Below are positions 43,560 to 51,697 of a DNA stretch of 64,000 nucleotides, in pieces; position 1 is the first letter of the stretch, and every line of letters begins with the position of its first letter. The notes beneath the pieces were generated by a model. The model was given only the letters and a program-made list of their open reading frames with translations, did no database searches and was not told where the DNA came from. Position numbers and translations under genes: made by a program. The stretch comes from Sporomusaceae bacterium UBA7701 (lineage in GTDB: Bacteria > Bacillota > Negativicutes > Sporomusales > UBA7701). The stretch is from contig DLGF01000009.1 in the NCBI GenBank assembly GCA_002482545.1, positions 124,001 to 188,000 on the forward strand, given 5' to 3'.

Positions 43560-43867
43560 TCCGAACCTCCTTACTTCCCCGCCAGTCCCATGACGCAGCT
43601 TGGCCTATCTCCTTATTATCCGATGGCCGAAATAGGGTTATTCTCCCGCCCTGTCCCTTCCTCCGCTGGAATAATCGGGCACAAAACCTCCGGAAGAGGA
43701 GGGTGAGCAAAAGGTAGTATATTTTGGCTAAGCCTCGGAAACCGGCGTATTTTCTATATTTTTGCCGCTAACAGAACCTGCCATGTCTATTATAACAGGA
43801 TAATGGGCGAAAGGCGCGAATCATTATGGCTATAGTCAGTTAACATAAAAAGAAAGGTGGGTATCGC
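43560..43867. other. Divergent intergenic region, no gene seen
   Basis: 308 bp between the response regulator and the divergent CAP-domain gene. I see no gene and no copy of the TTCTAAA repeats, so autoregulation of the kinase pair through that motif is not supported. A weak -10-like TATTAT (43788-43793) may serve the CAP gene. Confidence 0.5.
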
Positions 43868-44569
43868 ATGATAAACAACTTTATCAAGACGCAGCTCGTT
43901 CCGTGCCTTCTCACGCTTTCACTTGTCGCCACATCCTTCGGCGGCGCTTTCGCGTCCTCCGTTTCCGCGGCTTCCGTCGACTCCGAGGAGGCGGTGGAAG
44001 ACAGTTCTTCCGGCACCGCCATTCTTGCCGGACTGGCAGCCGTCGGCCTTATCGCCGCTCTCTCCCATCACGGCGGATCGGACAAGGATTCAGGTTCGTC
44101 CAAAAACGTAGGCTCCTCTTCCGGCTCATCGGGATCGAATTCCGGCTCGAGCTCCGGCTCGAACTCCTCATCATCCCCGTCAAACGGATCGTCCTCGGAA
44201 GTGCAGCAAGCGGTCACTCTTCTGAACCAGGACCGCACCGCCAACGGCTTGTCAACATTAAAAGTCAATTCCCAACTGACTAATCTGGCTCAGAACTACG
44301 CCTTGGACATGGCCACCCGCGGCTTCTTCTCCCACAACAATCCGGAGGGCCAGACCCCGTTTGACCGGATGAAGCAAGCCGGCATCAGCTACAAATACGC
44401 CGGAGAGAACCTGGCGATCAATACCAGCGTTCCTGCCGCCGAAGTAGCGTTCATGAACAGTTCCGGGCACCGGGCAAATATCCTGAACGGCAATTATACA
44501 GATGTCGGAGTCGGTGTAGTACATAGCAAAGGCTCTGTCTACGTCGTCCAGGAATTCATCGGCAAATAG
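43868..44569 (+). CDS. CAP-domain (SCP/YkwD-like) exported protein
   Basis: 233 residues. Seen: signal peptide (about 1-35), a second short hydrophobic stretch AILAGLAAVGLIAALSHHGG, a Ser/Gly-rich linker of about 40 residues, and a C-terminal CAP domain (about 110-233) with AVTLLNQDRTANGLSTL, RGFFSHNNPEGQTPFDRM, AGENLAIN and SSGHRANILNGNYTDVGVGV; the conserved His and Glu of the CAP cavity are present. ATG at 43868 follows AAAGGTGGG. Such proteins are common in spore-formers; biochemical role is unsettled. Ends in a strong terminator. Confidence 0.92.
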   Translation: MINNFIKTQLVPCLLTLSLVATSFGGAFASSVSAASVDSEEAVEDSSSGTAILAGLAAVGLIAALSHHGGSDKDSGSSKNVGSSSGSSGSNSGSSSGSNSSSSPSNGSSSEVQQAVTLLNQDRTANGLSTLKVNSQLTNLAQNYALDMATRGFFSHNNPEGQTPFDRMKQAGISYKYAGENLAINTSVPAAEVAFMNSSGHRANILNGNYTDVGVGVVHSKGSVYVVQEFIGK

Positions 44570-44598
44570 CCGGAGAGTTCCCGTCCAGCCGGCAGAAA

Positions 44599-44636
44599 CG
44601 CCAGGAACCGCGGAATCCGCGGTTCCTGGCGTTTTT
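44599..44636 (+). terminator. Intrinsic terminator after CAP-domain gene
   Basis: Perfect 15-bp stem CGCCAGGAACCGCGG / CCGCGGTTCCTGGCG, 3-base loop, then TTTTT. Lies between convergent genes. Confidence 0.92.
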
Positions 44637-44647
44637 ATCGCCTCGTG

Positions 44648-45460
44648 TCAGTCGATCCCCCATATCCGCCTTACATCTTCGGGGGCGGCGATTTCCCGCC
44701 CCATGGCCCCGGCAATGGCCGCGATGCGCCGGATTAGCTCTTGATTGGTAGCCAGGACGCCGCGCGAATAATAAATATTGTCTTCGAGCCCTGCCCGCAC
44801 ATGCCCGCCGAGCGCGATAGCGACCGTCGAGAGGGGAACGTGCGGCGGGCCGATGATCGAAACCGACCATACCGCCCCTTCCGGCAGACTCTCCACAAGG
44901 TAGAAGAGATTTTTGGCGGTGGAGGGAAGGGAACCCTTAACCCCCAGTACGAGATTGAACACCAGGGGGTCCTTAAGCAGGCCTTCCTTCTTCAGGTCCA
45001 GCGCGTTTTGGATCATGGCCGCGTCAAACACTTCGATCTCCGGTTTGATGCCAAGAGCCAGCATCCGGTCGGCAAGGAACCGGACCAGCGCCGGATCGTT
45101 GGCGTTTACCGCCGTGGGAAAGTTGGAGGAACCTGTCGCCAAGCTTGCGGAAACCGGCCGCAGCGCAAGGGCTTCCGCCCGCTCCTCGGCCGACTTGCCG
45201 GCGCGGGCTCCGGTGGATAGCTGGCGGATGACCGGACAGCCCGAGGCGGTCAGCCGCTCCATAATCGCGGCGAAGTGCTTCTCCTGGTGAGTCGGCTTGC
45301 CCGCATCATCCCGGGCGTGGATGTGGCACACCGAGGCTCCTTCCCCGTAGCAGGCCACAATATCCCCGGCGATCTCCTCCGGGGCCACCGGCACGTGCGG
45401 GGTCATGGCCTTAACCGGAACATTGCCGGTGGGAGCCACGGTAATAATCAGCTTTTCCAT
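44648..45460 (-). CDS. Beta-keto acid cleavage enzyme (BKACE/DUF849, Kce-like)
   Basis: 270-residue zinc TIM-barrel enzyme that condenses a beta-keto acid with acetyl-CoA, giving acetoacetate and a new acyl-CoA; the founding member cleaves 3-keto-5-aminohexanoate in lysine fermentation. Seen: IITVAPTGNVPVKAMTPHVPVAPEEIA, metal ligands in VCHIHARDDAGKPTH, and late GHVRAGLEDNIYYSRGVLATNQELIRR. ATG at 45460 follows GAGGTGATG. Only 4 bp after a class III aminotransferase gene, so the pair probably oxidises a beta-amino acid through its keto acid. No other lysine fermentation genes are visible, so lysine itself is not implied. Confidence 0.9.
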   Translation of the reverse strand: MEKLIITVAPTGNVPVKAMTPHVPVAPEEIAGDIVACYGEGASVCHIHARDDAGKPTHQEKHFAAIMERLTASGCPVIRQLSTGARAGKSAEERAEALALRPVSASLATGSSNFPTAVNANDPALVRFLADRMLALGIKPEIEVFDAAMIQNALDLKKEGLLKDPLVFNLVLGVKGSLPSTAKNLFYLVESLPEGAVWSVSIIGPPHVPLSTVAIALGGHVRAGLEDNIYYSRGVLATNQELIRRIAAIAGAMGREIAAPEDVRRIWGID

Positions 45461-45464
45461 CTCA

Positions 45465-46805
45465 TCACCTCAGCGCGGTAAATTCTTGCTCAAGCTCCGA
45501 AAATCCGTTCACCATGGCGGAGACAATCTCGTCGGCCTGGTCCCGGGTGAGAATAAGCGGCGGCGCCAGCAGGAACTGATCGCCATCCTCCCCGTCGGCG
45601 TTGCCGGTGCCGGGATAGACGATAATGCCATGGTCGATCAGCTTCTGGGCGACTTTCTCCGCTACCCCCGCCTTTACCGGGAACGGCGCTTTCGTCTTTT
45701 TATCGCGGACAAACTCTACGCCCTGCATCAGCCCCTTGCCCCTTACGTCGCCGACAAACCAGAAGGGCAGCAGTTTTTCCCGGAGCCGGTCCAGCAAGTA
45801 GCCGCCAAGGTTCCGCGCGTTTTCCACCAGCCCGTCGTCCAGCAGCGTCTTCACCACTGCGACAGCGGTCGCCGCCGCCAGGGGGTTGCCGCCATAGGTA
45901 TGGCCATGGACGAAAATGCCGGAACCGGCAAGGAAGGCCTGGAAGATTTCCTCCTTGACGATGACCCCTCCAAGCGGCGCATAACCCGCGCTCATGCCTT
46001 TCGCCGCGCAGATCATGTCCGGTACGACGCCGAAATCCTCGATGGCGAACATGCTGCCCGCCCGGCCGAACCCGGCCATCACTTCGTCGTCAATGAGCAG
46101 AATGTCATAGTGGTCGCAAATCTGCCGGACAATTTTAAAATACTCGGAGTGGGGAACCACCGCCCCGCAGGCGGCGCCGACAATCGGTTCGGCAATGAAG
46201 GCCGTGACCGAGTCGGCCCCCTCCAGCTTGAGAACCCGCTCCAGGTCATGGGCGCAGTTTACCTCGCAGGTGTCCGGCCGCCGGTCGAAGGGACAGCGGT
46301 AACAGTAACAGGGCGCCGCTTTGGGGAAATTCAGCAGCAGCGGGGTGTATTTCTTCCGCCGTTTGTCGCCGGTCATCGACAGGGCTCCGATCGTATTGCC
46401 GTGAAAACTTTTCCAGCGCGAAACCACTTTGTACTTGCCGGTCCGTCCGTCCCGCTCCAGGAAGTATTGGCGCGCCATTTTCAGGGCCGCCTCCGTTGCT
46501 TCCGAGCCTCCCGAAACAAGATACAGTTTGTTCAAATCGGCGGGGGCGAGGCCGGCGACAAGGTCGGCCAACTCCCGGGCCGGCCTGGAGGTCCAGCGCG
46601 ACAGGTGACTGAACGCGACCTTCCGCGCCTGCTCGGTGAGCGCCCGCACCACGTTGGGATGGGCGTGGCCAAGGTTGGCCACCGCCGCGCCGGAGCAGGC
46701 GTCGAGGTACCGCCTCCCGGCAGTGTCATACAGATAGACCCCCTCGCCATGATCGACTTCCATATAGGGCTTGCGCACGTTCCGGTAAAATACGTTATCC
46801 AGCAT
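45465..46805 (-). CDS. Class III (aspartate aminotransferase family) aminotransferase
   Basis: PLP-dependent omega/beta-amino acid transaminase, 446 residues. Seen: N-terminal GEGVYLYDTAGRRYLDACSGAAVANLGHAHP, SGGSEATEAALKMARQY, the cofactor Asp in LLIDDEVMAGFGR and Schiff-base Lys in CAAKGMSAGYAPLG, then HGHTYGGNPLAAA. A Cys-rich insert CYCYRCPFDRRPDTCEVNC occurs around residues 165-185, known in a subset of this family. ATG at 46805 follows GGGGGAGAGG. Co-transcribed with the BKACE gene; the amino donor cannot be fixed from sequence. Confidence 0.92.
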   Translation of the reverse strand: MLDNVFYRNVRKPYMEVDHGEGVYLYDTAGRRYLDACSGAAVANLGHAHPNVVRALTEQARKVAFSHLSRWTSRPARELADLVAGLAPADLNKLYLVSGGSEATEAALKMARQYFLERDGRTGKYKVVSRWKSFHGNTIGALSMTGDKRRKKYTPLLLNFPKAAPCYCYRCPFDRRPDTCEVNCAHDLERVLKLEGADSVTAFIAEPIVGAACGAVVPHSEYFKIVRQICDHYDILLIDDEVMAGFGRAGSMFAIEDFGVVPDMICAAKGMSAGYAPLGGVIVKEEIFQAFLAGSGIFVHGHTYGGNPLAAATAVAVVKTLLDDGLVENARNLGGYLLDRLREKLLPFWFVGDVRGKGLMQGVEFVRDKKTKAPFPVKAGVAEKVAQKLIDHGIIVYPGTGNADGEDGDQFLLAPPLILTRDQADEIVSAMVNGFSELEQEFTALR

Positions 46806-46912
46806 CCTCTCCCCCTTTAAGAAATTTTATTTTCATTTTACCACCGATATAGAAATTTTTCCATCATATTCATTTGTTTTTCCTGATAGTCCACAGTCCC
46901 GCCCGGTATTGT

Positions 46913-46948
46913 AAAAGGACAGAGGCCGGTGCCGGCCCCTGTCCTTTT
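46913..46948 (-). terminator. Intrinsic terminator after RpiR gene
   Basis: Stem AAAAGGACAG-A-GGCCGG / CCGGCC-C-CTGTCCTTTT (one mismatch) touching the RpiR stop codon, with U residues at the 3' side of the minus transcript (AAAA complement). It separates the regulator from the aminotransferase-BKACE genes. Confidence 0.75.
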
Positions 46949-47796
46949 TATTCTTCATAATACACGTGATATTGCTTCCACAGCGCCTCCAGGGACCGGA
47001 ACGAAGCTCTGGTCCGAGCCGAATCCTCGGTGCCCGCCGCCACGATGAGCGCATTGATCAATGAAAGCGGGGCGACGAACGAGTCGATAAACGAGGACAT
47101 GTCCCGCTGGGCCACCAGCACCGTGTCCCCATACGTCGCCAGAGGCGATGTATTCGCGTCGGTAATCGCGATCCGCTGCGCCCCGCGCTCCTGGGCAAAA
47201 CGCAGCCCTTCCACGGTCTGCCTTGTATACCGGGCAAAGGAAATCCCGATCACCAGATCGTCAGGGCCGATATCCGCCAGTTCGTTTATCATGGTATCGG
47301 AGCTTTTAACCTGCCGGCAGTTCTTCCTCAGAATCTGCAGGTAAAACTCCAGGAAAACGCCCAGGGCGGCGGCGCTGCGGAAGCTTACGACAAAAATCCG
47401 CCTGGCCTTGACGATCTTGTTGACCGCTTCCTGAAAATTCACCGGGTCCTGCTCTCCGAGCGTCCGCTTGATATTGGCGATATCCCGGTTCATAACGTTT
47501 TCCAAAGTCGCGGCTTTGGGCGTTTGCAGGGAGATTTCCAGCCGCTCCACCGTGGTAATCCGGGTTCGCACCATCTCCCCCAAGGCCCTGCTCATCGCGG
47601 GATAACCTTCATAACCCAAGGCCACCGCAAACCGGGTAACCGTCGCCTCGCTCACCCCCAGGTCCCGGGCCAGCTCCTTTGCGGTCTGAAACGCCGCCTT
47701 GTCGTAGTGTTCCGCTAAGTATCCGGCGATTTTTCGATGTTTTGGGCTCAGGTCCTGAAACCTGGCTTGGATTCTTTTCAGTACCGGTACCGGCAT
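46948..47796 (-). CDS. MurR/RpiR-family transcriptional regulator
   Basis: 282 residues. Seen: N-terminal RpiR HTH (about 1-75, SPKHRKIAGYLAEHYDKAAFQTAKELARDLGVSEATVTRFAVALGYEGYP) and a C-terminal SIS domain (about 120-250, RRIFVVSFRSAAALGVFLEFYLQ, VIGISFARYTRQTVEGLRFAQERG) that binds a phosphosugar or other small anion in relatives. ATG at 47796 is chosen because GGGGGG lies upstream; the frame begins earlier at 47910 without conserved sequence. Sits between the OFA transporter and the aminotransferase-BKACE genes, all on one strand, and probably regulates one or both. Confidence 0.9.
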   Translation of the reverse strand: MPVPVLKRIQARFQDLSPKHRKIAGYLAEHYDKAAFQTAKELARDLGVSEATVTRFAVALGYEGYPAMSRALGEMVRTRITTVERLEISLQTPKAATLENVMNRDIANIKRTLGEQDPVNFQEAVNKIVKARRIFVVSFRSAAALGVFLEFYLQILRKNCRQVKSSDTMINELADIGPDDLVIGISFARYTRQTVEGLRFAQERGAQRIAITDANTSPLATYGDTVLVAQRDMSSFIDSFVAPLSLINALIVAAGTEDSARTRASFRSLEALWKQYHVYYEE

Positions 47797-47952
47797 CGCA
47801 GCGCCCCCCATCCTTTGCGTATAGTATACAACAAACTCCGGCGATGTCCTCCTCCGGATAAGTCCCGCTGTTTTTCCGGCCTTCCCGGATATCCGGATAT
47901 TATGGAGCAAGCCCGATGGATGCCGGCAGACCGGGGAGCTTCTTGCCGGGTT

Positions 47953-49188
47953 CTATTTGGGGAAGTACGCCACCTGGCCGGCTGCCGTCGCAGGCTGCTG
48001 TTTCGCTCGCAGAACCAGCGCCACGAAAAGGGAAAGGACAAACCAGCCTGAAAAGACGATCAAGGTGCCGTTATAACTATGAGTCGCCTCCCGGACCCAG
48101 GCCACGAGAAGCGGCCCCGCAACCCCGGCTGCGGCCCAGGCGGTGAGAATCTTCCCGTGGATGGCGCTCAGATCCCTTGTGCCGAAGAGGTCGCTGAGGA
48201 ACGCCGGAATCGTGGCGAACCCGCCGCCGTAACAGGAAATGATGAGATAGATCAGCAGTTGGAACAGCGTGCTTTCCGTAGTCTTGGCCAACAGGAAAAA
48301 CGCGAATATCTGAATAACGAAAAAAGCGATATAGGTATTGGCCCGGCCCAGGTAGTCGGACGCCGCCGCCCAGAACAGCCTGCCGCAGCCGTTGATCAGG
48401 CCGATGACGCCGACCATGGCCGCCGCCGCCAGCGGCGACATCCTTACCGTTTCCTGGGCCATCGGCGACGCGACGCTCAGGAGTCCGATACCGCAGGTGA
48501 TATTGGTGAAGAGCATCCACCACAAGGTATAAAACTGCCAGGTCTTAAGAGCCTGGGTTGAGGTCAACTGGGTCGCCCCGGTAAGGGGGCAGCAGGCGCC
48601 GGATGCCGCCACCAATTCCTGGACGTCTTCCGGCGGGGCGAGATACAGGGCCGAAGGCACCATGATCATCAGATAAGCAAGCCCCATGATTTCAAACGAC
48701 GCCACAAGCCCGTACTGCTCTATCAGCATCTGGAACAGCGGCCCGGCAATCATGCTGGCGAAACCGAACCCCATGATCGCAATGCCGGTGGCAAAGCCCC
48801 GCTTTTTCGGGAACCACTTTACCAGCGTCGAAACAGGAGTGATATACCCGGTGCCCAGGCCGATTCCTCCGATGACGCCGTAAAACAGGTATATGAGGGG
48901 CAGGCTTTTCAAAAAAACCGCCAGCCCGGTTCCAAACATCCCGGTGCAAAAGCAGGCGGCCGCGAAAAGACCGGATTTCCGCGGCCCGTACTTTTCGACA
49001 TGAGACCCCAGAAACGCCGCGGAAAGGCCCAAAAATAAAATAGCCAGCGAAAATGTCCACTGGGTTTCCTTAAGCCCCAGCCCCAGTTCGTTCATGATAG
49101 GTTTGGTCAGAACGCTCCAGGCGTAGACGCTGCCGATGCAAATATGAATTCCCACTGCGGATGCAGCGATCAGCCACCGATTTTTCAT
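47953..49188 (-). CDS. OFA-family MFS transporter (oxalate/formate antiporter type)
   Basis: Twelve-helix membrane transporter, 411 residues. Seen: N-terminal RWLIAASAVGIHICIGSVYAWSVLTKPI, GPRKSGLFAAACFCTG, GGIGLGTGYITPVSTLVKWFPKKRGFATGIAIMGFGFAS, all typical of the oxalate/formate antiporter family. ATG at 49188 with AAAAGGAG upstream. The leader carries two ZTP riboswitches and terminators, so expression should rise when ZTP/ZMP accumulates, a signal of 10-formyl-tetrahydrofolate shortage. Uptake of formate or a related C1 carboxylate would make sense; the substrate is inferred. Confidence 0.92.
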   Translation of the reverse strand: MKNRWLIAASAVGIHICIGSVYAWSVLTKPIMNELGLGLKETQWTFSLAILFLGLSAAFLGSHVEKYGPRKSGLFAAACFCTGMFGTGLAVFLKSLPLIYLFYGVIGGIGLGTGYITPVSTLVKWFPKKRGFATGIAIMGFGFASMIAGPLFQMLIEQYGLVASFEIMGLAYLMIMVPSALYLAPPEDVQELVAASGACCPLTGATQLTSTQALKTWQFYTLWWMLFTNITCGIGLLSVASPMAQETVRMSPLAAAAMVGVIGLINGCGRLFWAAASDYLGRANTYIAFFVIQIFAFFLLAKTTESTLFQLLIYLIISCYGGGFATIPAFLSDLFGTRDLSAIHGKILTAWAAAGVAGPLLVAWVREATHSYNGTLIVFSGWFVLSLFVALVLRAKQQPATAAGQVAYFPK

Positions 49189-49253
49189 TGGAACAGCTCC
49201 TTTTCAACTCTATTGCTTGCCTCTAGTCAGATCGATTTCTCCCGGAAAAAAGC

Positions 49254-49293
49254 AAAAACCGCCTGGACAAAACAAATGTTGTTGCCCAGGCGG
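49254..49293 (-). terminator. Regulatory terminator of proximal ZTP riboswitch
   Basis: CCGCCTGG (49293-49286) pairs with CCAGGCGG (49266-49259), followed by TTTTT. The 5' arm is part of the conserved ligand-binding segment of the aptamer, so ligand binding and terminator formation exclude each other, the expected ON-switch design. Confidence 0.85.
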
Positions 49294-49355
49294 TCGACAT
49301 TCCTCCGCTACGGTCCATGTGGTTGCTTCCACTTTCTCCGCCAGTTCCGCAGCGT
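49284..49355 (-). promoter_or_regulatory. ZTP riboswitch aptamer, gene-proximal copy
   Basis: Minus-strand RNA: P1 arm GCTGCGG (49353-49347), then ACTGGCGG, the GTGG-N-CCAC stem, P1 closing arm CCGTAGC (49313-49307), and the hallmark ACCGCCTGGGCA (around 49295-49283). Matches the pfl/ZTP consensus (ACTGGCG ... RCCGCCTGGGCA). P1 pairs with one G-U wobble and differs from the distal copy by compensating changes. Confidence 0.87.
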
Positions 49356-49378
49356 GTCTATTCGGTTGACAAACAAAC

Positions 49379-49417
49379 AAAAAACCCCCTGAGCGTCCCA
49401 ATTCGTTGCCCAGGCGG
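49379..49417 (-). terminator. Regulatory terminator of distal ZTP riboswitch
   Basis: CCGCCTGGGC (49417-49408) can pair with GCTCAGGGGG (49394-49385) with one mismatch and one wobble, followed by TTTTTT. Same mutually exclusive design as the proximal copy. Confidence 0.75.
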
Positions 49418-49479
49418 TCGACATCAAGCCGGTACGGTTCATGTGGTTGCTTCCACTTATCCGCCAGTTCCGTACCGTT
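49408..49479 (-). promoter_or_regulatory. ZTP riboswitch aptamer, gene-distal copy
   Basis: Minus-strand RNA: P1 CGGTACGG (49477-49470) with CCGTACCG (49437-49430), perfect 8 bp; ACTGGCGG, GTGG-N-CCAC, and ACCGCCTGGGCA as in the proximal copy. The two aptamers share their core but have covarying P1 stems. Confidence 0.87.
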
Positions 49480-49498
49480 CGTATTGAACTATGGTGTG

Positions 49499-49527
49499 AT
49501 TATAGCAATCCGTCCGCTTTTTGTCAA
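49499..49527 (-). promoter_or_regulatory. Consensus promoter of the OFA transporter leader
   Basis: Minus strand TTGACA (49527-49522), 17-bp spacer, TATAAT (49504-49499): both hexamers perfect. Strong initiation here fits control by riboswitch attenuation. Confidence 0.9.
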
Positions 49528-49571
49528 CAGCCATTTATCCCGGCCGTTCCTCCCGGCGCCGCGCACCCCGG

Positions 49572-49913
49572 TTAGTGCAATTCGCCGCGGAGCCGCGCCA
49601 ACTCAGCCTGGTCCTCGCGATAATACCATCTGATGGATCTGCCCACCATACACCGTGCTGCGTCCATTTTCCCCTCGAGGGCCAATTTTCGCATTTTGGC
49701 GGTATTGAAACCGTTGGAAGAAAAATAGCTGGTCGGAACAAAGCCCCGGTTGACAAGCTCTTTACGGTAGCGTTCAAAATCCCTGGCATCCATATCAACA
49801 CGCCATATTGCCACGAATATCCCAGCCTTTCCTATGTCAACTACACATCCATCATAAACGATTTGAATGCCGTAATTGTTAAGCAAAGGTAAAAAGTTTT
49901 TAACAATCATCAC
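49572..49913 (-). CDS. Hypothetical protein (113 residues)
   Basis: Not recognised. The frame reads MMIVKNFLPLLNNYGIQIVYD..., then VDIGKAGIFVAIWRVDMDARDFERYRKELVNRGFVPTSYF and a basic/acidic helical tail ending RGELH; no signal or membrane segment. The ribosome site is poor (only GTG-rich sequence before the ATG at 49913), and an internal start is possible. Placed between the MocR gene and the strong leader promoter of the OFA gene, all on the minus strand. It looks coding by amino acid composition but could be a short or marginal gene. Confidence 0.5.
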   Translation of the reverse strand: MMIVKNFLPLLNNYGIQIVYDGCVVDIGKAGIFVAIWRVDMDARDFERYRKELVNRGFVPTSYFSSNGFNTAKMRKLALEGKMDAARCMVGRSIRWYYREDQAELARLRGELH

Positions 49914-50036
49914 GCTGCTTTTGAAGGCCGGGCCGCTTTTAACCGGGCGGGGCGGCCAGCTGCAACTTATAAAACGCTGTATCGACTTTCATGACCGGAA
50001 AGGCCGCCGGAAGAGCGTGGGCGGGTATCGCCGAAA

Positions 50037-50059
50037 ACCGTTTTCCCCGTAAAAACGGT
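50037..50059 (-). terminator. Hairpin after MocR gene
   Basis: Perfect 8-bp stem ACCGTTTT / AAAACGGT, 7-base loop, about 60 bp past the MocR stop, with UUUU at the 3' arm on the minus strand. Confidence 0.55.
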
Positions 50060-50115
50060 AGCGGGGCCAGAAATTTCGATAATGAGCCGGATGACGTCCG
50101 CAACCGCCAAACAGC

Positions 50116-51582
50116 TTATTGCAGGCTCCGGACCAGTTCCGCCAGCCGGACCAGGCCCCGGTCCAGCGCCGCCAGCGGCGCAAAGGCGTAGGAAATGCGG
50201 ATATACGGATTTTTGGCGAAATCATAAAGGCTTCCGGGATTGATAAGAAGTTTCTCGGCCAGGGCCAAATGAAACAATTTTTCGGTCGGTACGCCGTCAG
50301 GCAGTCTCAGCCATATATAAAACCCTCCCGCCGGGGTGTTCCAGGCGGCGAGGCCCTTAAAGCAGCCTTCCAGCACCCTCAGGACATATTCCCGCCGTTC
50401 TTTCAGCCGCTTCCGGAGAATCGCGAGATGTTCATCATACAGGCCGCTCTCGATCCATTCCGTCAAAGCCCACTGGGAAAGGGAACTCGTACCGTAGTCG
50501 GTCTGCATTTTGACATCGCCGAGGCGTTCCACCACCGGCTCGGGTCCGGCCAGCCACCCCAGCCGCAGCCCCGCCGCAAGGGTTTTGGAGACGGTGCCCG
50601 TATACAGCACCGTGCCGCTTTGGTCCCTGGCTTTCATGGGCAGCGGCGGCGGCTCGTCCAGCCACAGTTCGCGATAAGCGTCGTCTTCAATCATCGGGAG
50701 GCGGTTGCCCGCACACCACTCCAGAAGCTCCCGGCGGCGGTCCTCCGTCATTACCGTGCCGGTCGGGTTGTGGAAGGTCGGGATGGTATAAAGAAGCGCG
50801 GTGCCGCGGGAGCTTTTCTTGCGGCTGAGCATCGCCGGCAGCAATCCCCGGTCGTCCATCGGGACGCCTGCCAGCTTCATTCCCGCCGACTGGAAAACAT
50901 GGAGGGATTTTATATAAGAAGGGGTTTCGACGAAAACCGTCGACCCGGGCTGCAGCAGCCCGATGGAAATGAGCTGAAGGGCCTGGAGCGAGCCGGATAC
51001 GATCAAGAGATTGGACGGCGATACCTTGAGACCGTATTTCTCCAGATACCGGCTCAGGGTCTTCCTGAGCTCCGGCAAGCCGAGCGGCTCGATATAACTG
51101 AGCGAATGCACCCTCTCCGGCAATTTGCAAAGCACCTTTTGCATCATGTCGTAGGGAAAAAGGTCCGGGGATATCTCGCCCGTGCTCAGCCGGGTAATCC
51201 CGGCCATAAACTCCTGCTTGTTGATGACCTGGACCGTCGGAAGATTGGCCTGGTGGATGCCCGAGCTGATATAACTCTGCCAGTTGGTGGGCGGAGTGGA
51301 TATCATGAGCGACCAGGTATTATTGACGATTTGCGTTCCCTGCCCGAAATTGCCCTCGATCAGCCCTTGCGCCTTGAGTTCTTCCAAGGCTTCAACGACG
51401 GTGCTCCGGTTGACGTTGAACAGCTTCGCCATTTCCCGCTGGGCCGGAAGCTTGTACCCGACAAGCCAGTCGCCGCTGGAAATCTTCCGGCTTATAAAAC
51501 TTACGATTTGCTTGTACACAGGCACCTTGCTGGCCGGATCCGGTTTCCAGTCGATTGCCACCGCTCCTGTTTTTGTTGACAT
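50116..51582 (-). CDS. MocR/GabR-type regulator (GntR HTH fused to aminotransferase fold)
   Basis: 488 residues. Seen: GntR winged helix (about 20-85, VPVYKQIVSFISRKISSGDWLVGYKLPAQREMAKLFNVNRSTVVEALEELKAQG) and a fold-type I aminotransferase domain with NPTGTVMTEDRRRELL and the PLP lysine in YTGTVSKTLAAGLRLGWLAGPE. In this family PLP or an amino compound bound to the second domain controls DNA binding. ATG at 51582 follows GGAGG. Divergent from an aminotransferase gene 139 bp away, the usual target arrangement; a 9-bp direct repeat with 34-bp period lies between them. Confidence 0.94.
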   Translation of the reverse strand: MSTKTGAVAIDWKPDPASKVPVYKQIVSFISRKISSGDWLVGYKLPAQREMAKLFNVNRSTVVEALEELKAQGLIEGNFGQGTQIVNNTWSLMISTPPTNWQSYISSGIHQANLPTVQVINKQEFMAGITRLSTGEISPDLFPYDMMQKVLCKLPERVHSLSYIEPLGLPELRKTLSRYLEKYGLKVSPSNLLIVSGSLQALQLISIGLLQPGSTVFVETPSYIKSLHVFQSAGMKLAGVPMDDRGLLPAMLSRKKSSRGTALLYTIPTFHNPTGTVMTEDRRRELLEWCAGNRLPMIEDDAYRELWLDEPPPLPMKARDQSGTVLYTGTVSKTLAAGLRLGWLAGPEPVVERLGDVKMQTDYGTSSLSQWALTEWIESGLYDEHLAILRKRLKERREYVLRVLEGCFKGLAAWNTPAGGFYIWLRLPDGVPTEKLFHLALAEKLLINPGSLYDFAKNPYIRISYAFAPLAALDRGLVRLAELVRSLQ

Positions 51583-51654
51583 CGTCCGCCTCCTGGAGAA
51601 TTACTTCGCTTATCCCGATAATTTTACTATAAACTTGGTTGGGTTCATACACAA

Positions 51655-51697
51655 TAGAATGGATGGATACATTTGTAAAAATACCGGTTAGAATGGA
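51655..51697. promoter_or_regulatory. Direct repeat, candidate MocR operator
   Basis: TAGAATGGA occurs at 51655-51663 and 51689-51697, same orientation, 34 bp start-to-start, in the divergent spacer between the MocR regulator and the aminotransferase. GabR-type regulators are known to bind direct repeats at comparable spacing. Binding is inferred. Confidence 0.5.

Noticed and set aside
38810..43735. The 12-mer TATTTTGGCTAA upstream of both the HD-GYP and CAP-domain genes
   Set aside because: Dozens to over a hundred 12-mer coincidences are expected by chance in 64 kb, and the two copies sit at different distances from the genes.
43560..43867. A third copy of the TTCTAAA direct-repeat promoter for the two-component genes
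   Set aside because: I searched both strands of this spacer by eye and found no repeat pair with 11-bp period and 10-bp distance to a -10 box.
50119..51579. A 486-codon plus-strand open frame opposite the MocR gene
   Set aside because: Mirror frame of the regulator with arginine/glutamine-rich low-complexity translation.
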